From NCBI GenBank assembly GCA_041690035.1, contig JBDNFC010000001.1, positions 1 to 13,404 on the forward strand: a stretch of DNA of 13,404 bases, read 5' to 3'. Position numbers and translations under genes: made by a program. Positions 6,601-13,404 of this stretch are shown in pieces (position 1 is the stretch's first letter; every line of letters begins with the position of its first letter). This DNA is from CALSPH01 sp041690035. GTDB lineage: Bacteria; Bacteroidota; Bacteroidia; NS11-12g; UBA955. The notes beneath the pieces are model-generated. The model was not told where the DNA came from and made no database searches. It was given only the letters and a program-made list of their open reading frames with translations.

Positions 6601-7851
6601 ATGCAGCTAAAACGAGTAGTAGTAACAGGTCTTGGTGCGCTAACACCTATTGGAAATTCGCCAGAGGAATATTGGCAAAATTTAATAGCAGGCAAAAGTG
6701 GGGCAGCGCCTATTACTCGTTTTAATGCAGAAAAGTTCAAAACTCGATTTGCCTGCGAGGTTAAAAATTTTAACCCTGAAGATTTTATTGAAAAAAGAGA
6801 AGTACGTAGAATGGATCCTTTTACCCATTATGCATTATATACCTCTGATCAAGCAGTAAAAGATGCAGGATTATTAGAAAGCAAAATAAATCCAGACCGT
6901 GTAGGCGTAGTTTGGGGCTCAGGTATTGGTGGATTAACTAGTTTCTCTCAGGAAATTGCAGATTTTGCAAGAGGTGATGGCACCCCTAGATTTACCCCGT
7001 TTCTTATACCAAAAATGATTGGTGATATAGCAGCAGGGTATATTTCTATAAAATATGGATTTAGAGGCCCTAATTATAGTATTGTTTCTGCATGTGCTAC
7101 AAGTTCACATAGTATGATGGATGCTTTTAATTTGATAAAACTTGGCAAAGCTGATGTTATCGTTACCGGTGGAAGCGAGGCTTGTATTACAGAGGCTGCT
7201 GTTGGCGGTTTCAATTCTATGAAAGCACTTTCAGAAAATAATGATAATTACAAAACAGCTTCTAAACCTTATGATAAAACCAGAGACGGTTTTGTTTTAG
7301 GCGAAGGCTCTGCCGCTTTAATTTTGGAAGAATATGAGCATGCAAAAGCAAGAGGAGCAAAAATTTATGCCGAAATAGTTGGTGCAGCAGCCACAGGCGA
7401 TGCATATCACATTACTGCACCTCATCCCGAAGGTCTGGGCGTTATAGCAGTAATGAAAAATGCGCTAGAAGAAGCAAATATGCTGCCTAAAGATATAGAT
7501 TATATTAATACGCACGGCACAAGTACTCCGCTGGGTGATATTGCAGAAGTAAAAGCTATTCAAACTGTATTTGGCAGCGAGACTGATAATCTTAATATTA
7601 GTTCTACTAAAAGTATGACGGGGCACTTATTAGGAGGGGCAGGGGCAATAGAAGCCATCGCAGCAATAAAATCTATACAAGAAGGAATAGTTCCTCCGAC
7701 AATTAATCATGTGGTATTTGATGAAGCGTTTAATCCAAAACTTAACTTTACTTTTAATGTAGCTCAAAAAAGAGTTATCAATGCTGCATTAAGCAACACA
7801 TTCGGGTTTGGAGGACACAATGCCTCTATCATTTTTAAAAAAATTGATTAA
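6601..7851 (+). CDS. fabF: 3-oxoacyl-ACP synthase II (KAS II)
   Basis: Condenses malonyl-ACP with acyl-ACP in the elongation cycle of fatty-acid synthesis, in the cytosol. It is 416 aa, full length. The thiolase-fold active site is intact: nucleophile Cys165 in SACATSSH (163-170), His305 in NTHGTSTP, Lys337 in STKSMTGH, and His342 in TGHLLGGAGA. The C-terminal GFGGHNAS (402-409) is the usual oxyanion/gating region. Cys-His-His rather than Cys-His-Asn separates it from FabH, and the adjacency to acpP favours FabF over FabB. It lies 26 nt after acpP and 18 nt before rnc, so the three probably form an operon. No oddities seen. Confidence 0.97.
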   Translation: MQLKRVVVTGLGALTPIGNSPEEYWQNLIAGKSGAAPITRFNAEKFKTRFACEVKNFNPEDFIEKREVRRMDPFTHYALYTSDQAVKDAGLLESKINPDRVGVVWGSGIGGLTSFSQEIADFARGDGTPRFTPFLIPKMIGDIAAGYISIKYGFRGPNYSIVSACATSSHSMMDAFNLIKLGKADVIVTGGSEACITEAAVGGFNSMKALSENNDNYKTASKPYDKTRDGFVLGEGSAALILEEYEHAKARGAKIYAEIVGAAATGDAYHITAPHPEGLGVIAVMKNALEEANMLPKDIDYINTHGTSTPLGDIAEVKAIQTVFGSETDNLNISSTKSMTGHLLGGAGAIEAIAAIKSIQEGIVPPTINHVVFDEAFNPKLNFTFNVAQKRVINAALSNTFGFGGHNASIIFKKID

Positions 7852-7869
7852 ATCCAATATTTTCTTTTG

Positions 7870-8607
7870 ATGACGATTAACCCTCTTCATTTATTTAACC
7901 TAAATTTTTCGAAAAATAAAAAACTTTTCAACTCACTCTTTAATTTACTTGGATTTGTTCCATGTGATACCAATATTTATAGACAAGCTTTAACACATTC
8001 AAGCTATACTAAAAATTTTGGGTCTAAATTATCGTCAAAAAACAATGAAAGACTCGAATTCTTGGGAGATGCAGTGCTTGATACAATAGTTGGAGAAATT
8101 TTATTTAAAAAATTCCCTTACAAAGGTGAAGGTTTTTTAACAGAAATGCGTAGCAAAGTGGTAAGCAGAGAAAACTTATCAAAATTGGCTAAGAAAATGG
8201 ATTTGCAACACCATATTTACTACGACAAATCGTATAACTCAAATTCTACTTTTATAAATCAAATATCTGGCAATGCGTTTGAAGCTATAATTGGGGCAAT
8301 ATATTTAGATAAAGGTTATGACTTTACATTAAAATTTTTTGAAAATAGAATTTTTAAATTACATATAGATATTAATCATTTAGAAACTACTGAGGTAAGT
8401 TTTAAAGGAAAATTATTTAAGTATTGCCAAAAACAACATCAGAAATTGCTGCTAGAATGTGAAGAAAAAATTATTGAAAAGAAGAAAATCTTTAAAATTG
8501 TAATTAAAATTGATGATATCGATATTGCAAGCCATGAGCATCTTTCTAAAAAACTTGCAGAAGAATTAGCTTGTACAAAAGCTTGCAAATTGCTCATAAA
8601 AGATTAG
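7870..8607 (+). CDS. rnc: Ribonuclease III
   Basis: A double-stranded-RNA endonuclease that processes rRNA precursors and some mRNAs. It is 245 aa from the ATG at 7870; the codon just before it is TTG, which I reject as start. The RNase III signature NNERLEFLGDAVLD (58-71) supplies E60, E63 and D67. The second metal-binding cluster reads GNAFEAIIGAIYLD (134-147), with E138 in place but Asn135 where E. coli has Asp114; I recall Asn as usual in Bacteroidota. A C-terminal dsRNA-binding domain (about 174-245) is recognisable by FKGKLFKYCQK and by SKKLAEELACTKAC, but it is divergent, lacking an obvious GPxH loop and the Gly-rich turn before SKK. The gene lies 18 nt after fabF; acpP-fabF-rnc is a common order in this phylum. 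Confidence 0.95.
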   Translation: MTINPLHLFNLNFSKNKKLFNSLFNLLGFVPCDTNIYRQALTHSSYTKNFGSKLSSKNNERLEFLGDAVLDTIVGEILFKKFPYKGEGFLTEMRSKVVSRENLSKLAKKMDLQHHIYYDKSYNSNSTFINQISGNAFEAIIGAIYLDKGYDFTLKFFENRIFKLHIDINHLETTEVSFKGKLFKYCQKQHQKLLLECEEKIIEKKKIFKIVIKIDDIDIASHEHLSKKLAEELACTKACKLLIKD

Positions 8608-8629
8608 CTATTTCTTTGTATTAATTAGT

Positions 8630-8637
8630 TACCTTTG
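8630..8637 (+). promoter_or_regulatory. Bacteroidota -7 box for the T9SS cargo gene
   Basis: TACCTTTG is a strong match to TAnnTTTG and ends 10 nt before the ATG at 8648. It lies in the 40-bp gap after rnc, suggesting that the secreted-protein gene has its own promoter. A TTTG at 8615-8618 is too close to serve as a normal -33 element. The predicted leader is only a few nucleotides. Confidence 0.5.
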
Positions 8638-8647
8638 TATTATAAAT

Positions 8648-10615
8648 ATGAAAATAAGTATAATTCCAAAATTTTTAATATTGCTTTTAATTTGTTTTGT
8701 TTTATCATTTAAATCTATTGCACAGATAGCCAAAACTCAAGTAATACAAACGCAAGTGCAAGTAAACAATGCGAGTATAACCATAAATTGGAAAGCATTA
8801 ACGTTTTCTGGTAACTATTTTATCCGAAAAAGAATCAATTTATCAGATAACAATTGGGGAAGTACAATTGCAACATTACCAAGCACAGCAACATCCTTTA
8901 CAGATACAGCTATAAAAAAGGGTAAAGCCGCTGAATATCAAATAATAGCATCAAATGGTAGCAGTGCAATTGCTTTAGGCTATGTGTATGCAGGCAATGA
9001 ATTTACAGAGGTATTAAGCAGAGGGGGAATATTGTTATTAATTGACAGCAATTATTTAACACCACTAAGCTCATCTATATTAAGGCTTAAGCGTGATTTG
9101 ACGCTCGAAGGTTGGGATGTTGCCATTACTTATGCGGGCAGACAGCAAACCCCAATAAATGTAAAGAAAAATATAATTAACCAAGTAGCAAATGCTGGGT
9201 TTAAAATAAATACTATGTTTATTATTGGCCATGTACCCGTGCCTTATAGCGGAGACTTTAGCAACAATGGCTCTGTTTTTCCTCCTGATGGACATGTTGA
9301 AGGAAGTGGAAATCATACAGGAGCATGGCCGGCTGATGTTTATTATGCAGATTTAGATACTTTTTGGACAGATTTATTTGCAGATATAGTTACAGGTGCA
9401 GATAATAGAAATCACAATGTGCCTGGTGATGGAAAGTTTGACCAAGCAAAACTTTCAACAGATGCAGAATTGGAGGTTGGAAGGGTAGATTTATTTAATA
9501 TGCCATTATTTGGTTTATCTGATACCATACTTGTTAAAAATTATTTAGATAGAAATCATGCATGGAGAACGGGAAACGTAATAGCGCGAAAACAAGCATT
9601 AATTGACAATAATTTTCCAGGTTTAAATTTAGCAAGTACTGCTTATCATAATTTTTCAACTTTTTTTAATACAGATAGTATTTTTGATAATCTTGATTTT
9701 ATTACTGAGCAAAGCAACTCATCTTTTTTATGGAGTTTTGGATGCGGTGCAGGCAGCTACACCAGTTGCGCGGGTATTGGCAATACCAGTAGTTTTGTAA
9801 ATACCACTATAAAAAATGTGTTCACCATTCTTTCAGGCTCTTTTTTTGGTGACTGGGATGTAAAAAATAATTTTTTAAAAGCTCCCCTTTGTAATCAATC
9901 TTTGGCTAGCTTTTGGGGTGGAATTCCTAAATGGTATATTCATACAATGGGTTTAGGAAAACACATTGGTTATGGAACCAAAATTAGTCAAAATAACACG
10001 AATTTCTATTTTAATGGTTCCTTTAATCTATCCGATAATTCTGTTCATATTGCCCTAATGGGAGACCCAACATTAATGAATGCTCATTTGCCTCAAGTTA
10101 CAGGATTAAATGCAACTAGCAATCTTAATAAAGTATTTTTATCGTGGAATAAGGCCAAAGATGGCTATGGATATTGTGTATATAGAATCAATAAGTCCAA
10201 TGGTTATGTATTTAAACTTGCTTGCCTGATTGATACTTTTTATACTGATAATATCAATTTTGTATCGGGAATTTATGACTACACCGTCAGAATAACAGAA
10301 CTAGAACAAACAGGCAGTGGCAGTTACTTTAATGTAGGAGGGGGAGAAAAAGTGAGTGTCAATCACTTAAACAGTGTTAAAGAAATTGTGCCTTTAAAAT
10401 CGAATGTATATCCTAACCCAACAAATTCAAATCTAAATATTTTGAGCGATTATGAGATAAGAAAAATTTTGATTTTAGACCTTCAAGGAAGAATTATTTC
10501 AATTTATGAAACCAAGACCATCGATGTTACTCATCTTAAATTTGGGTTATACCAATTAATGATAGAATATAAAGATGGATTAAAAGAAACACATAAAGTG
10601 CAGATAACTAATTAA
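8648..10615 (+). CDS. Secreted C25 gingipain-like protein with T9SS sorting domain
   Basis: A 655-aa exported protein. Residues 1-25 form a signal peptide (KISIIPK, hydrophobic core, cleavage probably within SIAQ). Then come a FnIII-like domain (about 30-115), a large core (about 122-480), a second FnIII-like domain (about 484-575), and a type A T9SS C-terminal domain (about 584-655) with NVYPNPTNSNLNI, LDLQGR, LKFGLYQLMI and KVQI. The core looks related to gingipain-type C25 peptidases: 'GGILLLID' strand, RLKRDLTLEGWDV, TMFIIGHVPVPY, GAWPADVYYADLD, ELEVGRVDL, and the late ALMGDPTLM (469-477). Where C25 enzymes have the GHG histidine this protein reads FGCGAG (364-369), and where the catalytic Cys is expected it reads LSGSFFGDWD (395-404). 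It may therefore be non-catalytic or use other residues. It is probably surface-attached or released through T9SS. The fold assignment is moderately sure, the activity unknown. Confidence 0.8.
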   Translation: MKISIIPKFLILLLICFVLSFKSIAQIAKTQVIQTQVQVNNASITINWKALTFSGNYFIRKRINLSDNNWGSTIATLPSTATSFTDTAIKKGKAAEYQIIASNGSSAIALGYVYAGNEFTEVLSRGGILLLIDSNYLTPLSSSILRLKRDLTLEGWDVAITYAGRQQTPINVKKNIINQVANAGFKINTMFIIGHVPVPYSGDFSNNGSVFPPDGHVEGSGNHTGAWPADVYYADLDTFWTDLFADIVTGADNRNHNVPGDGKFDQAKLSTDAELEVGRVDLFNMPLFGLSDTILVKNYLDRNHAWRTGNVIARKQALIDNNFPGLNLASTAYHNFSTFFNTDSIFDNLDFITEQSNSSFLWSFGCGAGSYTSCAGIGNTSSFVNTTIKNVFTILSGSFFGDWDVKNNFLKAPLCNQSLASFWGGIPKWYIHTMGLGKHIGYGTKISQNNTNFYFNGSFNLSDNSVHIALMGDPTLMNAHLPQVTGLNATSNLNKVFLSWNKAKDGYGYCVYRINKSNGYVFKLACLIDTFYTDNINFVSGIYDYTVRITELEQTGSGSYFNVGGGEKVSVNHLNSVKEIVPLKSNVYPNPTNSNLNILSDYEIRKILILDLQGRIISIYETKTIDVTHLKFGLYQLMIEYKDGLKETHKVQITN

Positions 10616-10620
10616 AAGCA

Positions 10621-11331
10621 TTATTCAAAATGCATAGAAAACTGTATCATTCTTGGATACAATCCTCCCAAAGCTTTGCTATAAACATATTTATCTGGAG
10701 AATGCATATTCATAGCACTTACTACCATTTTTATTTCTGGTGAAAATTTAAAATAAGGTAAGTAAAAATCCATTCCTGCCCCCAATTCGTATGCCAAGCC
10801 AACTTGTTTTAATGCTAATAATTCTTTAAAAGGTCCTCTCTCTTCTTGTGCCCTAGATTGAAAATCGTTCCAGATTCTCCCACCACCTACCACATAAAAA
10901 CGAACAAATTTATTGTGAATAGCACTTTTATACTTAATTAAAACTGGTAAATCAAATGTTACTGATTCTAGCGTAATTCTTGAAGTCTTGCCATCTTTTA
11001 GTTTATAAGTTAGTATTCTTTGATGAAAATTTAAGCCAGCATTAGTTCTAAGATTAAAATATTTTCCAAGTCTTAAATCAGTGATAGCACTTAACCCCAA
11101 ACCAGGAGTGCCGATTGTTGTTATATTTAGCACTTCATCCTGATTTAAGTAATCATTGGCTCTAATAACTTTAATTTTTCCATAATTTCCACTAAATGAA
11201 ACTCCAAAATGCCATGTTTTTAAATCATAAATATGTGGATCCATCATCCTAAATCCTTGACCATAAATATTGGTTAAGAAAAATAAGCACAGAAGTGTTA
11301 AAATTATTTTATACCTGTATATAAACTGCAA
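10621..11331 (-). CDS. porT: PorT/SprT-like T9SS outer-membrane protein
   Basis: Predicted outer-membrane beta-barrel protein required for type IX secretion in Bacteroidota. It is 236 aa, with a signal peptide at 1-24 (MQFIYRYKIILTLLCLFFLT, cleavage after NIYG). The mature N-terminus includes MMDPHIYDLKTWHFGVSFSGN, matching the 'Y/FD..xxHFGf' opening of PorT, followed by alternating amphipathic strands. GLGLSAITDLRLGKYFNLR, VTFDLPVLIKYKS and RFYVVGGGRIWNDF are typical. The start must be the ATG at 11331, because the signal peptide depends on it; this puts its first 28 nt inside the end of ubiE. The ubiE-porT adjacency is familiar in this phylum and supports the assignment. Its stop is only 5 bp from the stop of a convergent T9SS cargo gene. 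A generic PorT-family barrel (PF13568) is the alternative reading. Confidence 0.85.
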   Translation of the reverse strand: MQFIYRYKIILTLLCLFFLTNIYGQGFRMMDPHIYDLKTWHFGVSFSGNYGKIKVIRANDYLNQDEVLNITTIGTPGLGLSAITDLRLGKYFNLRTNAGLNFHQRILTYKLKDGKTSRITLESVTFDLPVLIKYKSAIHNKFVRFYVVGGGRIWNDFQSRAQEERGPFKELLALKQVGLAYELGAGMDFYLPYFKFSPEIKMVVSAMNMHSPDKYVYSKALGGLYPRMIQFSMHFE

Positions 11332-12032
11332 ATGCCGAATGTTAATTTTTTTTGAGTTGGTTTACTAAATCCTGCTTTTTCTAGCCTTTTTATAAAATTA
11401 TCTCCATCAGGAAATGCTTTTACAGATTCTGGCAAATAGGTGTAAGCAAAATTATTTCTGCTTATAAAACGTCCCCAAAATGGTAATATTGTCTGAAAAT
11501 AAAAATTATATAATTGTTTTATTGGAAAATGTGTTGGCTTAGAGAATTCTAGTACAACAGCTTTACCGCCTGGTTTCAAAACTCTAAACATTTCGGAGAG
11601 TCCTTTATCAAGATTTTCAAAATTTCTAACCCCAAACCCAACCGTTATGGCATCAAAATAGTTGTCTTCAAATAGTATTTTTTCAGAATCTCCATCAAGC
11701 ATTTTTATAATATCACTTTTGCCCAAAGCTTTCATTTTTTTCCTACCCACTCCAAGCATTCCTGTGCTTATATCAATACCGATAATTTCAATAGGATTTA
11801 ATACTAATGAGGCAATAGCTAAATCTCCTGTGCCCGTTGCCACATCTAAAATTCTTTTTGGAGCTAAGCTTTTTAATTCATCAATTGCTTTTCTGCGCCA
11901 CCGTTTATCAATATTCAAGGATAAAAAATGATTTAAAAAATCGTATCTACCAGATATTTGATTAAACATTTGTGCCACTTGCTCTTTCTTATTTTTGTTA
12001 GAATTTGGCTCTGGCTTAATAATTGAATTCAT
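11304..12032 (-). CDS. ubiE: Demethylmenaquinone methyltransferase (UbiE/MenG)
   Basis: SAM-dependent C-methyltransferase that makes menaquinone from demethylmenaquinone, the last step of quinone synthesis in this phylum, which normally lacks ubiquinone. It is 242 aa with the complete family layout: VAQMFNQISGRYDFLNHFLS (19-38), SAM motif I ILDVATGTGDLA (61-72), GIDIS (85-89), the UbiE/COQ5 segment AITVGFGVRNFEN (128-140), RVLKPGG (150-156) with LEFSKP after it, and a standard end LTFGICSLYTGIK. The end is thus genuine, although porT begins inside it; the two are probably translationally coupled. Transcription likely starts at the TATATTTG box next to its ATG, divergently from serC. Confidence 0.96.
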   Translation of the reverse strand: MNSIIKPEPNSNKNKKEQVAQMFNQISGRYDFLNHFLSLNIDKRWRRKAIDELKSLAPKRILDVATGTGDLAIASLVLNPIEIIGIDISTGMLGVGRKKMKALGKSDIIKMLDGDSEKILFEDNYFDAITVGFGVRNFENLDKGLSEMFRVLKPGGKAVVLEFSKPTHFPIKQLYNFYFQTILPFWGRFISRNNFAYTYLPESVKAFPDGDNFIKRLEKAGFSKPTQKKLTFGICSLYTGIK

Positions 12033-12040
12033 TAATGCTG

Positions 12041-12048
12041 CAAATATA
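12041..12048 (-). promoter_or_regulatory. Bacteroidota -7 box for ubiE-porT
   Basis: On the minus strand the sequence reads TATATTTG, a perfect TAnnTTTG match ending 8 nt before the ubiE ATG at 12032. The implied leader is 1-4 nt. The 205-bp divergent gap to serC holds this box and the serC one; I see no gene in it. Confidence 0.5.
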
Positions 12049-12224
12049 GTTACAATTTAATAAAAATGTTGATTTCAGAAGAACTTAGTAGATTTTAGTC
12101 GTATTGATTTGATCTTTAAAATTTAAAACAAATGCTGGCTTGAAAAATGAAAAATAATATTCCTTATTTTATAAATAATTTATTAAAATAACTAAAAATT
12201 CTTTTCGGGTTAATTAAATTATAG

Positions 12225-12232
12225 TAATATTG
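12225..12232 (+). promoter_or_regulatory. Imperfect -7 box for serC
   Basis: TAATATTG differs from TAnnTTTG at one position and lies 5 nt before the ATG at 12238 and 26 nt before the ATG at 12259. If it is the -7 element, transcription begins at about 12237-12239, which favours 12259 as the translated start with a leader of roughly 20 nt. The -33 region is weak. Confidence 0.3.
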
Positions 12233-12258
12233 CAAACATGTCAAACAATTATCAAAAT

Positions 12259-13314
12259 ATGGGTAAAATTCATAATTTTTCAGCGGGTCCTTCCATTCTA
12301 AGTAAAGAAACTATTTTAGGATGCATTGATGGGATAAAAGACTTTGCAGGCACTAGCTTATCTGTGCTTGAAGTTTCGCATAGGGGCAAAGAGTTTGTTG
12401 CTATTGTAGATGAATCAAAAAAAATAATTAAAGAACTTTTAAACATCAATGATGACTACGATATAATATTTTTAGGGGGTGGTGCATCATTGCAGTTTTG
12501 CATGATACCTTTTAACTTTTTGCATACAAAAGCCGCATATATTAATACTGGAACATGGAGTAGTAATGCAATAAAAGAAGCAAAAATATTTGGAGAAGTA
12601 TTAGAAATAGCTAGTTCAGAAGATAAAAATTTTAACTATATTCCCAAAAATATTTCTATACCTACAGATGCTGATTACTTGCATTTTACATCAAACAACA
12701 CTATATTCGGAACACAGTTTAAAGAATTTCCTCATACTAATTTGCCGCTAATATGTGATATGAGTTCTGATATTTTAAGTAGAAAAATAAATGTTTCTGA
12801 TTTTGATATTATATATGCTGGGGCACAGAAAAACATGGGGCCAGCTGGCGTTACAGTTGTCATTATTAAAAAAGATTATTTAGTAAATGCAAAAACTAAT
12901 ATACCTACCATGATGAAATACAAAATTCATGTAGAAAAAGAAAGTATGTTTAACACTCCTCCTGTATTTCCAATCTTTGCAATGTATCAAAATTTATTGT
13001 GGGTACAAAAGTTGGGTGGAGTAGATGCCATGCAAAAACGTGCAGCTATCAGAGCAGATTTATTATATCAAAATATAGACAATAGCAATGCATTTGAAGG
13101 CACTGTAGAAAAAGAGGATAGGTCACAAATGAATGCATGTTTTAAATTACTAGACAACACTTTAGAAGAAAATTTTTTAGCAGATTGCAAAAGTGCCGGA
13201 ATAAGTGGAATTAAGGGGCATCGCTCTGTTGGTGGTTTTAGGGCAAGTATGTATAATGCATTACCAATAGAAAGTGTAGAAGCTTTGGTAAATATTATGA
13301 ATAAATATAAGTAA
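12259..13314 (+). CDS. serC: Phosphoserine aminotransferase
   Basis: PLP-dependent transaminase converting 3-phosphohydroxypyruvate and glutamate to O-phosphoserine, the second step of serine synthesis; cytosolic. From the ATG at 12259 it is 351 aa and begins MGKIHNFSAGPSIL, the normal family N-terminus. The frame is open to an upstream ATG at 12238, adding MSNNYQN, which I consider less likely. Visible motifs are the phosphate-binding GGGAS (73-77), NTGTWS (96-101), DMSSD (167-171) and the PLP-Schiff-base lysine K191 in YAGAQKNMGPAG. The C-terminal GIKGHRSVGGFRASMYNA closes the active site. Residue numbers are from 12259. serA starts 5 nt downstream, so the pair forms a serine-biosynthesis operon, divergent from ubiE-porT. 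Confidence 0.95.
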   Translation: MGKIHNFSAGPSILSKETILGCIDGIKDFAGTSLSVLEVSHRGKEFVAIVDESKKIIKELLNINDDYDIIFLGGGASLQFCMIPFNFLHTKAAYINTGTWSSNAIKEAKIFGEVLEIASSEDKNFNYIPKNISIPTDADYLHFTSNNTIFGTQFKEFPHTNLPLICDMSSDILSRKINVSDFDIIYAGAQKNMGPAGVTVVIIKKDYLVNAKTNIPTMMKYKIHVEKESMFNTPPVFPIFAMYQNLLWVQKLGGVDAMQKRAAIRADLLYQNIDNSNAFEGTVEKEDRSQMNACFKLLDNTLEENFLADCKSAGISGIKGHRSVGGFRASMYNALPIESVEALVNIMNKYK

Positions 13315-13319
13315 AAATA

Positions 13320-13404
13320 ATGAGGATATTAGCAAATGACGGCATTGATGATGCTGGAAAAACTATTTTAGAAAATGCAGGATTTGAAGTAGATACGATA
13401 AAGA
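13320..13404 (+). CDS. serA: D-3-phosphoglycerate dehydrogenase, N-terminus (partial)
   Basis: An ATG at 13320, 5 nt after the serC stop, opens a frame that runs off the window after 28 complete codons. It reads MRILANDGIDDAGKTILENA and then GFEVDTIK, the recognisable opening of the substrate-binding domain of Bacteroidota 3-phosphoglycerate dehydrogenases. That enzyme catalyses the first step of serine synthesis and feeds its product to SerC. Only the first strand-helix-strand is visible, so the identification rests on this N-terminus plus the pairing with serC. The NAD-binding domain cannot be checked here. Confidence 0.88.
   Translation, partial: MRILANDGIDDAGKTILENAGFEVDTIK

Noticed and set aside
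7867..7869. TTG as the start codon of rnc
   Set aside because: The next codon (7870) is ATG and gives the same protein minus one residue; ATG is far more likely.
12238..12258. Extended N-terminus of SerC (MSNNYQN)
   Set aside because: SerC proteins normally begin at the residue preceding KIHNFSAGPS; the upstream ATG lies at the predicted transcription start. Not excluded, given other short leaders here.

Overview
The window looks like a chromosomal segment of a low-GC member of the Bacteroidota. The evidence is a probable PorT protein, a secreted protein with a type IX secretion (T9SS) C-terminal sorting domain, Bacteroidota-style TAnnTTTG -7 promoter boxes close to several start codons, little sign of Shine-Dalgarno sequences, and the gene order acpP-fabF-rnc. 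The class or family cannot be fixed from this sequence alone; a Chitinophagia/Sphingobacteriia-like lineage is a guess.

Left part, minus strand (157-4855). Reading leftward there is an SMC/OLD-like P-loop ATPase, a zeta-toxin-like P-loop kinase whose start overlaps it by 14 nt, a full-length mitochondrial-type aconitase 13 nt further on, and after 35 nt an unrecognised 184-aa protein. The ATPase-kinase pair is the most unusual content of the window. It resembles two-gene toxin-antitoxin or phage-defence cassettes, and the ATPase ends in a tail that looks like a small antitoxin. It sits directly upstream of a TCA-cycle gene, which may be read through from it. The extreme left edge is AT-rich and carries a short direct repeat.

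Middle, plus strand (5123-8607). A CoA-transferase B subunit without a visible A partner is followed, with a 1-nt overlap, by a DCC-family thiol-redox protein. Then comes a fatty-acid/RNA-processing cluster: acyl carrier protein (acpP), beta-ketoacyl-ACP synthase II (fabF) and ribonuclease III (rnc).

Right part (8648-13404). A 655-aa T9SS cargo protein with a gingipain-like (C25) core, whose usual catalytic His and Cys seem to be missing, converges within 5 bp on a porT-like gene, so a T9SS substrate and a T9SS component lie tail to tail. porT overlaps the upstream ubiE/menG (menaquinone methyltransferase) by 28 nt. Divergent from ubiE are serC and the first 28 codons of serA, the first steps of serine biosynthesis.

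Most of the window is housekeeping metabolism. The parts worth a second look are the ATPase-kinase cassette, the altered C25-like protein, the unrecognised 184-aa gene and the very short leaders implied by promoter boxes abutting start codons. No rRNA, tRNA, CRISPR array, insertion sequence or convincing intrinsic terminator was seen.
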